From Lumbricus terrestris (lineage: Eukaryota; Annelida; Clitellata; Crassiclitellata; Lumbricidae): DNA of 64,000 bases. Both the position numbers and the translations under genes were made by a program. Shown piece by piece: positions 22,473 to 34,500 of the stretch. The notes under the pieces are model-generated. The model was not told where the DNA came from and made no database searches. It saw only the letters and a program-made list of their open reading frames with translations. The DNA lies in NCBI GenBank assembly GCA_949752735.1, contig OX457053.1, positions 9,623,491 to 9,687,490 of the forward strand, given 5' to 3'. The stretch's first letter is position 1. Each line of letters starts with the position of its first letter.

Positions 22473-24000
22473 AGCTATCGGCTGGATCAATTAGCCAACA
22501 AATGAGATACATCCAAGCTTTAACCGAGCAGGATAGTCTTGCAAACGCTCTTTTATATCTTCGTATACAATGATACCACAAATCTGTCATAACATGTATT
22601 ATTATCTTCGTGGATTTTCTGTGTTGCTTTAGGAAGCGCTGCATGACTTCTGACAGAATTGACCTGGGAGGTTTGGAGTGAGGGGGATTGTGATGAGTGA
22701 CGGTTGTGTGGCTCGGTGTTCTTGTTGTGTGTTTGTAGTTTATTTGTATTAGTACCTGCCGGGCCTCTGGCGTGGCTTAAAACCCCGTAAGCTCCTCGCA
22801 AAGGCAGGAGGGCCCCTGGCGCGGACGCTACGGCTCAAAATCCCGCAAGCCCACAATTATTAATTTTACATTTATTTTATTATTTATGTGATGTGTGTTG
22901 TTGAGCCGAGGAGTGAGAAGGGAGATGAATGGGCGGAATGATTAGAGGGATGTGGTGGACGACGTGGACGTGGAGACTTGCAAGTGACGTGGAGCTAGAT
23001 CGCAGTGGGATATCTAAACATAGCATCAAGAGGACAACTTCAACTCAATCGACAACGCGGCTGAAGCTGATTCAACTTAACACAAAAACTCTTCTACATA
23101 TTCGAAATTGAAAAAGTTTCTGCTAACGCAATCGATTAACAGTGTGGGGCGATGAAGCATGTAATAAAGCAACAGTTATTTGTATTTTCTGTGTTGTGTC
23201 TTTCTGACTGTTCTCAACTTTGATCGCCTCTGTCATCGTATAATTATTAACGTCGAAGTAGGTGAGCAAGTATATAGGAAGGAACCATGCAACGTTCTGA
23301 TAAGCAGTTTGCCGAATCTCTACTACTACTAATCCTGATTTATTGCTTAATTCTATCCTGAGAATATCAATACAAGCAGTAACTTCAGTGACTGAAACCA
23401 AATTGTAAAAGAAAGAAAAAATGCTATAGAAACAATCACTGACCAGTGCTTAATTACCGTACCGGCTCGAGAGTCCAGAGTAAAAACTCTACCTCATTCT
23501 TGGTTCTAAATAAGAGATAAAGATATAATACCCAATGGAACAGAAGTTCCCGCAAGCCAGGGCCACCTGAGACTACGATGCATCCCGGCCGACGGTGTGA
23601 TGTGTCAACAGAAGAATAGACTCTTAAAGTTTAGCTTATAAAGGCGAAAAATAAGTGAATTAAGAAAATTGATTAAATATATTGGGTGATTAATTATAGA
23701 CGAACGCAAGTACGGAAAGAGGGAAATTAACGCCGCGCGTTTATAAACCAAAAATTCTATTGCGCCTAATTTATGTCTTGAGTCGCCGTAGATTTATTCA
23801 AAATGCTGCGCTGCATAAATTGCCGATCACAATATTGGATATTAATAAAGAAATGCTGGAGTTAGAAATGGCGGCAGTTCGAGAAGGTTGTAGAAATATT
23901 TGAGTAGGCCTATAGCCTAGAAGGCAATCTTCATTACTTTTAAGACTTTATCTCTCCGCATATTGTCAACATAAAGCACCCCGAAGCGAAGCCGAACCCT
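22473..24000. other. No gene seen
   Basis: At 22760-22850 a ~50-bp GC-rich unit (GGGCCYCTGGCGYGG...CCCGYAAGC) occurs twice. Otherwise no structure noticed. Confidence 0.5.
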
Positions 24001-24004
24001 GGCT

Positions 24005-24420
24005 CGTGTCTGTCTGTCTGTCTCTTTCACTCTCGTTCGGATGTTTTTCTCTCTCTGTCTCTGTCCCTGTTTCTCTCTTTCTCTAACTGTGTCTGTCTCT
24101 GTCTGTGCCCCTTTCTCTGTCTCTGTCTATCTCTCTCTGTCTGTGTCTCTGTCTGTGTCTCTGTCTGTGTCTCTCTCTCTGTCTCCCCCTCCCTCCGTCC
24201 GTCCGTCCGTCCGAACCAATATGTCTGTCTGTCTGTCTGTCTGTTTCACTCTCGTTCTGGATGTTTTTTCTCTCTGTCTGTCTCTGTCTCTGTCCCTTTC
24301 TCTGTCTCTGTCTATCTCTCTCCGTCTCTTTCTCTGTCTATCTGTCTCTGTCTGTGTGTCTCTCTGTCTTCCTCCCTTCCTCCGTCCGTATAATATATAT
24401 ATATATATATATTTATATAT
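24005..24420. repeat. (TCTG/TC)n tract ending in (AT)n
   Basis: Contains a partial duplication: GTCTGTCTGTTTCACTCTCG occurs near 24018 and 24232. Not coding. Confidence 0.95.
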
Positions 24421-24799
24421 TTGCGACTGCAGACCTATCTAAGAGATTCATCAGAGAGCTTCACTCAACGAAATCCTTTAATGATTAGATTTAGATGAGA
24501 TTAGATTCATTTAGTTGGATTTACTGTACAGTGTAAACAGTGTACAGTTCTGTCTTCTTCTGAGCCACTGTTGATGATCTGTGTTGTTGGATCACCGCTG
24601 TACAGTGTACAGAAGGATGTCCCGTATAATACTCGACCGTCTATCTGCTGCGTGTAAATCATTTCTCTGTGGACCTACTCTTGTTCCGGTTCATGAGATC
24701 TTCTCGGGTCCGACGGATTCGGTAAACAACGCTTGGCAAATTATTACAGTCATTCCAACCGTCAGAGACTCGGAATCTTAGGGATAGAGCGCGGAATAG

Positions 24800-25225
24800 G
24801 ACGAAAGGATGGATGGATGGAAGGATGGATGAAAGGAAGGAAGGAAGGAAATAAGAAAGGAAAGAATATACATGAAAAAGCAGGACGAAGGAAAGAAAGA
24901 AGAAAGAAGGAAGGAAGGCATGAAATAAGAAAGGAAGGAAGGAAGGAAAGAAGGAAGGAAGGAAAGAAGGAAGGAAATAAGAAAAGAAGGAAGGTAGGAC
25001 GGAAGGAAGGATGGAAGGAAGAAAGGAAGGAAGGAAGAAAAGAAGGAAAGAAATAAGAAATGAAGGAAGGAAGGAAGGAAAGAAGGAAGGAAATAAGAAT
25101 GGAAGGAAGGAAGGAAATAAGAAAGGAAGGAAGGTAGGAAGGAAGCAATAAAGGAAGGAAGGGAGGAAGCAAGAAAAGTAGGAAGTAAGGGAGGAAGCAA
25201 GAAAGGAAGGAAGAGAGGAATGAAC
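24800..25225. repeat. (GGAA)n microsatellite
   Basis: GGAA/GAAA units with AATAA spacers at intervals; open in several frames on both strands. Confidence 0.95.
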
Positions 25226-25959
25226 GAATGAATATCTCCCTCAAGAAAATCCGGTGGTGCTAAAGGACATTTACCCACTGGCGCAATCGCTCTGGCTAAT
25301 AAACTGAATCGTTATGTCGTGCGCGCGTGCGCAGTGGGTCAAGTTCATGCTACCAAAATGATAAACACGAAAAACGAGGTTTTGACAGTTACAATTTGTT
25401 ATAAATCATCAATAAACTTAGGAATTTTAATTTCTTGATAATATTATGTCAGCCCACTGTGAAGTAATAAGTTCTACAACATAGCAACGGTGAAACTGGA
25501 TCAACTAAACCATCAAGAGTCACGATTATAATTATGTTTTATGCAGCTGCTACACATCCGGTGACCGGTCTAAACGTATCTAATTGAGATGTCGAGCCCG
25601 CCTATAACGCAATAGCACAGAAACAGCTGTGTTCAATCAAACGTAATATAGCTGCGATTTGTAAGCATGTCACGAGTTCTCGCAGATAGATTTGCAGGTG
25701 GGACAAAACATATGGATCACGGTTGATTTTTTGGCCAGAGTTTGAAAGACGAGAAAGTATTAAATTAAGAGCGTGTGTAATTCTCGTAGAATTTGCTAAG
25801 TGGGAATTTCTCAGTTTTACATTGTGTATCGTCAGCATCAAAAGTGCTTTAGTGCAAGGAAATTTAAAACCAAAAAGCAGTAGCTAAAAAGTGTTTGACA
25901 ACTTCCATGGGGCAAGCGTCCCTTCTTACTTCCCATGTGAGGCGCCCATGTTTGTTATG

Positions 25960-26030
25960 CACCTAAGAGGCGCTATATCAAGTACCCTGATATAATATAT
26001 CAGGGTACTTGATATAGCGCCTCTTAGGTG
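25960..26030. repeat. Perfect 35-bp hairpin with a 1-nt loop
   Basis: Arms 25960-25994 and 25996-26030, starting CACCTAAGAGGCGCTATATC. No target duplication seen. Confidence 0.96.
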
Positions 26031-26354
26031 GAGGAATATTGACTTTGTGCTATGGGCATTTTATTGTGACGACATCTCTTTGTTCTAAAAGCACTTTTAT
26101 TGCCAAGCTAATGCTATTGCAGATGACGTATACGTATACGATGCTACATTATTAATATTGTTCTATGGACATCGCATTGTGACGGCTTCTCTTTGTGATG
26201 CAATTTTGTTGCGTCTCCTCGCATTGGCTGTTACGACGACAGCCCAGTACTATTATGACGACATCTTCTTGGACTACAAGACTATTGTTACGTCATTAAC
26301 TATGTATGGTGTTACGTTGCAAGGATATAATGGCTAATAATTAACAATTATACT

Positions 26355-26652
26355 CAGTGGCGGCGCTAGGGGGGCTGGGGGCTAAGCCCCCCCTACAAGA
26401 GGTTCAGCCCCCTAAAAAAAGGGCCATCCGAATTTGTTTACATTGAAATATCCAAGATTTTCGGTCGAAGACTAAAAAAAAAAAAGGTCGTCATAAATTT
26501 TGGCGGGGAAAATGGAAAATTTTCATCAGATTTCGGTCGATGACTAAAAAAAATAATAAAAAAACCTCGTGAGAAATTTTGGCGGCGAAAATGGAAAATT
26601 TTCGCCGCAGGGATCAGCCCCCCCCGAAACTGAAATCCTAGCGCCGGCACTG
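26355..26652. mobile_element. hAT-like MITE, CAGTGGCGGCGC family
   Basis: Ends CAGTGGCGGCGCTAGG / CCTAGCGCCGGCACTG; exact 8-bp duplication ATTATACT (26347-26354, 26653-26660). 298 bp. Confidence 0.93.
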
Positions 26653-27019
26653 ATTATACTATTGTTACGTCATTAGCTTTGTTCATGAGCATGTTGCTGC
26701 CTTGCTGTAAACAGTGTAAAGTAATCTTTGTTAATCGAATTTTTTGCTTAATATTATTATTGGAGAACGTTGTATATATATGTGCCATATAAAAATACAT
26801 AGACCAAGGTGAGTTTATTTCGAATAACTTGCTCTGTTTTTGGCTCTTTCTTACGATTGGAATAAAAAAAACTTCTATAATAAACTATTGAAATTTAATT
26901 CTTTTGCTGAGTGGGATGCTAAACTGTGGGACTATGTTCGGCCGAACACGTTGAACATGCACTAATCAGTCATTGGGTCCGCTGTAATAAATGTGTGGGT
27001 GGTGGACCAGTGGGTTCTA

Positions 27020-27635
27020 GATACATACATACATACATACATGCATACATAAATACACACACATACATACATACATAAATACACACACATACATACATAC
27101 ATACATTCATACATACATACATACATACATACATACATACATACATACATACGTACATACATACATGCATACATACATACATACATACATACATACATAC
27201 ATACATACATACATACATACATACATAAATACACACACATACATACATACATACATACATACATACATACATACATACATACATACATACATACGTTCAT
27301 GCATACATACATACATACATACATACATACATACATACATACATACATACATACATACATAAATACACACACATACATACATACATACATACATACATAC
27401 ATACATACATACATACATACATACATACATACATACGTTCATGCATACATACATACATACATACATACATACATACGTACATGCATACATACATACATAC
27501 ATACATACATACATACATACATACATAAATACACACACATACATACATACATACATACATACATACATACATAAATACACACACATACATACATACATAC
27601 ATACATACATACATACATACATACGTACATGCATA
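27020..27635. repeat. (ACAT)n array with higher-order pattern
   Basis: ACAT units broken by a recurring AAATACACACAC spacer (near 27051, 27077, 27228, 27361, 27528, 27573) and by GTTCATGC/GTACATGC spacers. Confidence 0.97.
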
Positions 27636-27662
27636 CACATGAGAAATTCATCATCTACTTAC

Positions 27663-27848
27663 ATGATAGTGCGCCAAGTGATCGTCGCCGCTGGAGGGCG
27701 ACAGACGACGGATACAGAGGCTGCGACTGGATGGATGCTCAACCGAGTCTTCCAGAAGATGATGATGCGGAGATGGAGTCTGCTGCTGCTGCTGCTGCTG
27801 GTGATGTGGCTGAGGACGCAGATCCACCTGACTGCAGCAGCAGTCTCC
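27663..27848 (-). other. Possible exon of an unknown gene (poly-Gln/His) between two microsatellites
   Basis: A 186-nt block of complex sequence sits between the (ACAT)n and (ACAG)n arrays. On the minus strand it is open in phase 0, with a CTATAAG acceptor-like site and a strong donor CACTATCAT/GTAAGT. The frame reads GDCCCSQVDLRPQPHH, seven Gln, then HHHLLEDSVEHPSSRSLC. The plus strand is also open across the block (acidic, poly-Ala) with a donor AAG/GTAATA at 27868. I do not recognise either product. The strand and coding status are unsure. Confidence 0.3.
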
Positions 27849-27919
27849 CTTATAATAGTTGCCGAAAGGTAATAAAACTCGTTGGCCGGTAGAATGCCAG
27901 AGATGGCGGGTGGACGGAA

Positions 27920-27922
27920 GGA

Positions 27923-27956
<34 letters not shown>

Positions 27957-27993
27957 GGACAGATAGACGGACAGACAGACAGACAGATAGACG

Positions 27994-28035
<42 letters not shown>

Positions 28036-28520
28036 AAGACAAACGGACAGACAGACAGACGGACGGACAGACAGACAGACAGACAGATAGACAGACAGAC
28101 AGACAGAAAGACAGAAAGACAGACGACAGACAGACAGACAGATAGACAGACAGATAGACAGACGACAGACAGATAAACAGACAGACAGACAGATAGACAG
28201 ACAGACAGATAGACAGACAGATAAATAGACAGACAGACGGACAGACAGACAGACAGACAGATAGACGGACAGACAGACGGACAGATAGACGGACGGACGG
28301 ACAGACAGACAGACAGAAAGACAGACAGACAAACAGACAGAAAGACAAACGGACAGACAGACAGACGGACGGACAGACAGACAGACGACAGACGACAGAC
28401 AGATAGATAGACAGATAAATAGACAGACAAACAAACAGAAAGACAGACAGACGACAGACAGACAGACAAACAAACATAAAGACAGACAGACAGACAGAAA
28501 GACAGACGACACAGACAGAC

Positions 28521-28551
<31 letters not shown>

Positions 28552-28675
28552 TAGACAGACGACAGACAGATAAACAGACAGATAGACAGACAGACAGATA
28601 GACAGACAGATAAATAGACAGACAGACAGACGGACAGACAGACAGACAGATAAATAGACAGACAGACAGATAAAG
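27920..28675. repeat. (ACAG)n array with higher-order pattern
   Basis: ACAG units with GATAG, GACGG, AAAG and ACGACAG variants; blocks of variants recur hundreds of bases apart (for example AAACAGACAGAAAGACAAAC at 28024 and 28330). Confidence 0.97.
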
Positions 28676-28689
28676 AAATTATATCATCC

Positions 28690-31140
28690 TATAGGGCTTT
28701 TATGGTAGCTACACTTTTAATTAATGTTTTTACTGATTTTACAAAAGGTTTAGACCTAAGTAACACCGTCTATCTATCTGTCAGACAGACAGATAGATAG
28801 ATCCACACAGCACAATAGGCCTATTCCATATCAATGTTTTTCCATCCGTTTCTTCGGATCTCTGTTAACTTTTTCTTCTCATTTTATCATAATTCATATA
28901 TTTAAATCTATAAGTTCTTCTTCCTATTATAACGTATAATAAATAAACTGTTAGTTCGAGCTAATAAATCTGATGTGTGAGAGAACTTTGGCAAAATCTG
29001 GTCGACAACGACTTCGCATTTGTGAATAATGCAACATTCTCACTATGAAATTTCGACATTTCCGAACATGCGGGTCCCCCAAAACTGCGGGCCAGGGTGC
29101 TGCAGCACCCTTAGTACCTAAACTAATGCGGGCCTACGGTACCCCTGTTATTTTCTACAATTCTCACACGGCGCGCAACCAACCCTATGATCCCTCTCAC
29201 GCAATACATGCGAGGAAGGAAGATGCTGAGAGAGACGTCATGCATGTATGAAGGGAAGAGGAGAACTGCGAAGAGGGAAGAGTCGAAAGGGAAATGGAAA
29301 GAGAATGTCCGGTGGATGATGATGCCTATAGACACTTCCACATGCATGCGCATCATATGAATGATGAATCTATACCCAACTCGTCCTTTTTCCTTTCCGC
29401 TTCCAGGTCTCTTCCATCCATTCCATCTTTACCGCTTCCTCCAGTATACTTCCATCCATTTAACATTAATCTTCCCTCCTCCTCCTCCTCCTCCTCCTCC
29501 TCCTCCTCCTCCTCCTCCTCCTCCTCCTCCACCGTTGATCCATGAAAATGAAAAGCTGTGTATATTAAGGTCTGTCACTCTGAGTCGTATTGACGTCCGC
29601 CCGTTCTTCTCGTAATATAAAATAAAATCAATATTAATAAGCAAATGATTATAACTATCATTAATTACTACAATGTATTACTTTTATTATTACTATTATT
29701 TTCATAATTATTATTATTCGAACATACATACATGAACATTTTGCACATGCATAATATTCATACAGGTATAATAGACAGAATGTAGGCCTATATGGCACAG
29801 TCGTTCGTTCGTAGGCTATAGACAACATAATTATGCCTACATATTTCTATGATATAGAAGTCAATAGAAGATATCAACCAGAGCTTCTTTAAAGGAATTT
29901 TCAATTTCTGCATCTGTCCCCATTCTCTCCCCCACTCTCTCCCCCATTCTCTCCCCATTCTTCATGGTAAATTATTCCAAATCCTATGACAATGAACAAT
30001 TATTTTAACTATTTTTAACTGCACACAAATACTGTTAGAGCTGAAAAAAGCAATTTAGAACTGCACTTTTTATGCAGAACTGCACGCTGAAAAAATTCTG
30101 CATCCAGCGTTATAGTAGCAATAGAGTTAGCAGGAGAAACAATGCAAAAACACAATGTATGTGACTGTATTTGATAGATTTTATTGGGATCCCAATTCAC
30201 AAGTCGATAGAGGAGAGGTTAATACGACCTACAGTAACCTCACTTAAATCAGCAGTGAAACAGTTTAGCTTCGTGTCAAAAGTAGTTGTAGTCACATCTT
30301 GGAAGCAGATCAGAGATACCACCCTGATTTTAAAAAAAAGGTCAGATCCGGCCAAAAAACGGAAAGAAAAGGCTAGATCGAGAAATTTCTGAAAAAAATA
30401 CATTGAATTTTCGGGTTTGAAATTTCTTACGGACTTTTCTTTAGTCTTTCAGGTCCCAAAATATTTAGATTTCCCTATTTTCTCCGTTCAAATCTCCTGG
30501 TGACTTTTTAGTCAGACGCTCCAAAATCAGAAATTTTCCTTAAATGTCCCACCTTTTTAGTTTTTACTCGTGTTTCGTACATTTTTACCGAAAAATGTCT
30601 ATTTTGCGGAAAAATGTCAGAAAATCCGCTAGATCTCGACAAAAAACCTAGAAACCGAGATAAGGCCGAAAAACCTAGATCAAGGTGGGAAAAGCTATGA
30701 GTGGCATCCCTGAATCGGATTTAATTATAAAATTATGTTCTGTGAAGTTTCATCTGACGAATGACGTCGACAGATGACGTAAGAAGTCATCAAAGCGAGC
30801 TAGAAAACACACACACAACAATTATTATACTCAGCCACGATTCCTGTTTTCTATTCAAGACTAGAAGCCTAAGAGATTCATGAAAAACATGGTAAAATGC
30901 AACACATTAATACCTAAATGTAGGTAAAGGATGTATGTATATATATATAGTGTATATAAATAATTATATGTATAATTATATGAACAACTTAAAAATTTAT
31001 TTTGCAACGTACTCATGGTCAGACCGAAATGGCCATCCGATTATGTATGCATGTGTTGACATCATGCGTGTAAAGCGTCCTATAGAAGTGGCTTGCTACT
31101 GACGATGTTATAAAAATATTATTGTCTGAATTACATTACA
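28690..31140. other. No gene seen; eroded repeats
   Basis: Around 30310-30720 and 26440-26600 the TTTTTAGTC and GAAATTT words resemble insides of the CAGTGGCGG MITEs, but no ends were found at 30310-30720. The missing last exon of PCYT2 copy B should be in or beyond this stretch. Confidence 0.5.
29474..29531. repeat. (CTC)n microsatellite
   Basis: Pure CTC run. Flanking 29380-29470 has no recognised product. Confidence 0.95.
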
Positions 31141-31149
31141 TCACATTAC

Positions 31150-31322
31150 ATGCATGCATGTATGTATGTATGTATGTATGTATGTGTGTATGTATGTGTG
31201 TATGTATGTATGTATGTATGAGTATGTATGTGTGTATGTATGTATGTATGTGTGTACATGTATGACATTGTATGTATGTATGTATGTATGTATGTGTGTA
31301 TGTATGTATGTATGTATGTATA
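31150..31322. repeat. (ATGT)n microsatellite
   Basis: GTAT units with GTGTGT and CATG breaks. Confidence 0.95.
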
Positions 31323-31596
31323 ATATGTAATGTCTATGTATGTATACAGTATACACATTCACATAATACGTGTGTATGTACATTGTACAATGTACATGTA
31401 TACTGTAGACTTATGAACATGTTTTTTCTTTCTAGATATTAACCAGTAGGCTACATCTCTACGCTAAATCGCATACATGACCACAATTTATTTGAGTCAT
31501 CCAACCATGCCTCCACCCTAAGCACCTCCCAATTCATCTCGCTAATCCATGTTAATTTTTATCCATCCAATGAGTAACCAAGAACTATAGGCTAAC

Positions 31597-34500
31597 CTGC
31601 TGCTTTTTACTCGATTCATAATGTCGACAGAGATGGCATCGGACGAGATTTCAAGCGACTTAAAGTTACCACGGTTCACTGGTTCCTGTAGAGAGAAGGA
31701 GAAAAACAGAACCACATATATAAGCAACCTTGATCTAATTCGAAAATACATTAGATAGAGCCGTACCACAACCATACTTGGCATGCTGGTTATACTGGCT
31801 GAAAGCTGGACGAGCTAACACTTGCCATGCTACGACTACGGTCGCCTTCGGACTAGGCCCAGTGGCGTAAGCAGGGGGGGTTTCGGGGGTTAAACCCCCC
31901 CCCCATTGGCTCGGGGGAAAAGGTTTTTTAAGGTTATTTTTCCATTTAAGTAAGAAAAAATAGCAAAAAACAGGGTTTCTGGCCATAAACCCCCATCAAA
32001 ACTTCCTGCCTACGCCACTGACTAGGCCTACTCTTTTGGACAAACCCTCTAACTTGACATAGCACTCGTGAATAAGCTGGTGCCCTGAGCTTGGCTTTCA
32101 AGTGTCGCAGTAGTAATTTGGAGGCAACGATTACGATAATGTCCATGGAGAGGATGGATGGATGTGCATTGGGGGAAAATTGGTTTCGCTTCCTCCTCTC
32201 TTTACCAGCGGATCTGACCTTCGACCATTAAAGATCATCACGACTTCATTCCGTGCATTCTTTAAAAACACATCTGCTGGCATATTTTACCTTTGCGTCA
32301 AAAATTTCTCTGTAATTATCCTGTAAAGTCCGTTTAAGTTGCATCTGCGTCAGCTTTACTACTTCAAATACACGAAATGATTGATTGATGGATTGATTGA
32401 TCGATGAATTGATTGATTGATTAATTGAATTTATTGATTTGGTGATTGATTGATGAATTGATTAATCGATTGATTCTTCGATTGATTGATGAATTGATTG
32501 ATGAATTGAATGATGAATTTATCAATCGATTGATTGATGATTGATGGATTGATTGATGGCTTAAGTTGGCATGGCCGGATTGGCCACCCATGGATCCGCC
32601 TCTGGTTCTCTGTTAGCTACCTTTCTCTTCTTATGTCATTCGATACATATTCACAAATCAACCTTACTGCGATTAGTATACACTGAAGTACAAAAGGTCC
32701 TAATAGGTATTGCCGAAGCGTCTTTGTAAGGCCGCCTTGTAACGGCATGGTCGTGTTACGGTGCCATATAAATTGTCGTCATTTTTTTTTGATCTATCAT
32801 TATCATTCTAAAGAAAGGCAAACTGAATTGGCCAGGTAAGCATGGGCGGAGTTTATCAGGGGCTAGGGGGTCTAAGCCCCCAAGAAGACCAAGATTCATG
32901 CCTTACCGTGTAAATGGTATCTTTTCCTGGACTTAGCCCCCCCCAAGAAGGCTTTAGCCCCTCCAAGAACAGAAACCAAACTCCGCCCACGCAGGTGAGG
33001 TAAGTCAGTAAGTCAGTCAGTAGCAGATCGTTTTAACACTTATGATAGTAAATCCACAGATTAGTGAGGGCGAGAATTGCCCAGTGGACGGGGTTAGTTT
33101 CAGCCCCCACCAAGTTATTCTTAAGATTCCATATATTGTTAAGCCTTCATTGCACACGCAATTCCCACGTGGATCCAGGCAAGGCCGTAGCCAGGATTTG
33201 ATTTCGGGGGTGTTTCACTCACCAATTTCCCTTCCTAGAAATCTGATGACCTTTTTTTGGTAATCCCGCACATTTGGGGGGGGGTGTTTTCATGGTTTTA
33301 TTTCATGGTTTTTACATCATGTACAGGTAAATGAATCATAATATTTTTCACATTTTCCATTTCGGGGGTGTTCAAACACCCAAAACACCCCCCTAGCTAG
33401 GGCCCTGGATCCAGGTATGATCCTTGCTCTATTTTTCTAAAGTTAGCGCACTGAGATTAGTCTGTGTGAAAGAAATACATCTAAATGTATGTAGCCTACT
33501 CACAAGATAAATTGGTGACCGAACGCCATCTTGCGGTAGGAATAAGATGCTTCCGTGGCAGACGAGGTCGACTCGAAAGAGATTCAACATCTGCGACGTA
33601 ATGGTCAATGGAGCGCCAACGATGACCTCAGAGACGCACTGAAGATTTTGACAATGAAGAATTGGATAATGAAGATATAGACAATGAAGATATAGACAAT
33701 GAAGAATTGAAGAGATCGACAATGAAGATTTAGACAATGAATGAATGGATAATGAAGAATTCGACAATGAAAGTTTAGACAATGAAGAACCACATATAGA
33801 TTCAGAATAGACAATGAAGAATTCGATAATAGAAATCGACAATGAAGAAAAAGACAATGAAGAATTGGATAATGAAGATTTATACAATAACGACTACAAT
33901 GAAGATTTAGACAACGAAGAATAAGGCATTGAAGAATCAGACAATTAAGAATTATTCAATGAAGGATTAGATAATGAAGAATTTACAATGAAGATTTAGA
34001 CAGCAAAAAAATTAGACATAATCTAGATCTGCGAGGCACCAATGTGTTTGAAATGTCAATGGCTTAATTTTCATATTATCTGTAGACTATAGTTATCTGT
34101 ATACGAGGGCCAGTCCTCCACCTCGCCAACTTTTCTTCCCACCAACGGCACATCATGGTCAATGTACTCACTATAACCGTTGAGTAGACTATAAAGGATC
34201 GCAGATGAGACAGAAATTTCTAAACAAATTTCTTCTTCCTCCTCCGCTTCCTCTTTCTCTTCTTCGCCACGAAGATGGCCCGACGAATCAAGAGTAAGTA
34301 CGCAAACGACAGCTATAGGCTACTTACTCGGCACGCAAGAATGCTTAGCGTTCGTTCCAACAGCGTCATCACGGGAAATGGAGATCCTCTGTAACTTCTC
34401 ACGACCTAAGAAGTTCACGAGAAATCGAAGATAACTGAGATACATGTAAATTTGCTAAGATATGTGAGGCACATCATCTGATTTTCTTAGTCTAATAAAT

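Noticed and set aside
27020..27635. CRISPR-like array
   Set aside because: Spacers are not unique; it is a microsatellite in an animal genome.
26962..28512. Many Met-Tyr-Val-Cys, Thr-Tyr-Ile-His and Cys-Leu-Ser-Val frames
   Set aside because: ACAT and ACAG microsatellite translations; silk- or antifreeze-like genes were considered but there is no start context, signal peptide or non-repeat part.
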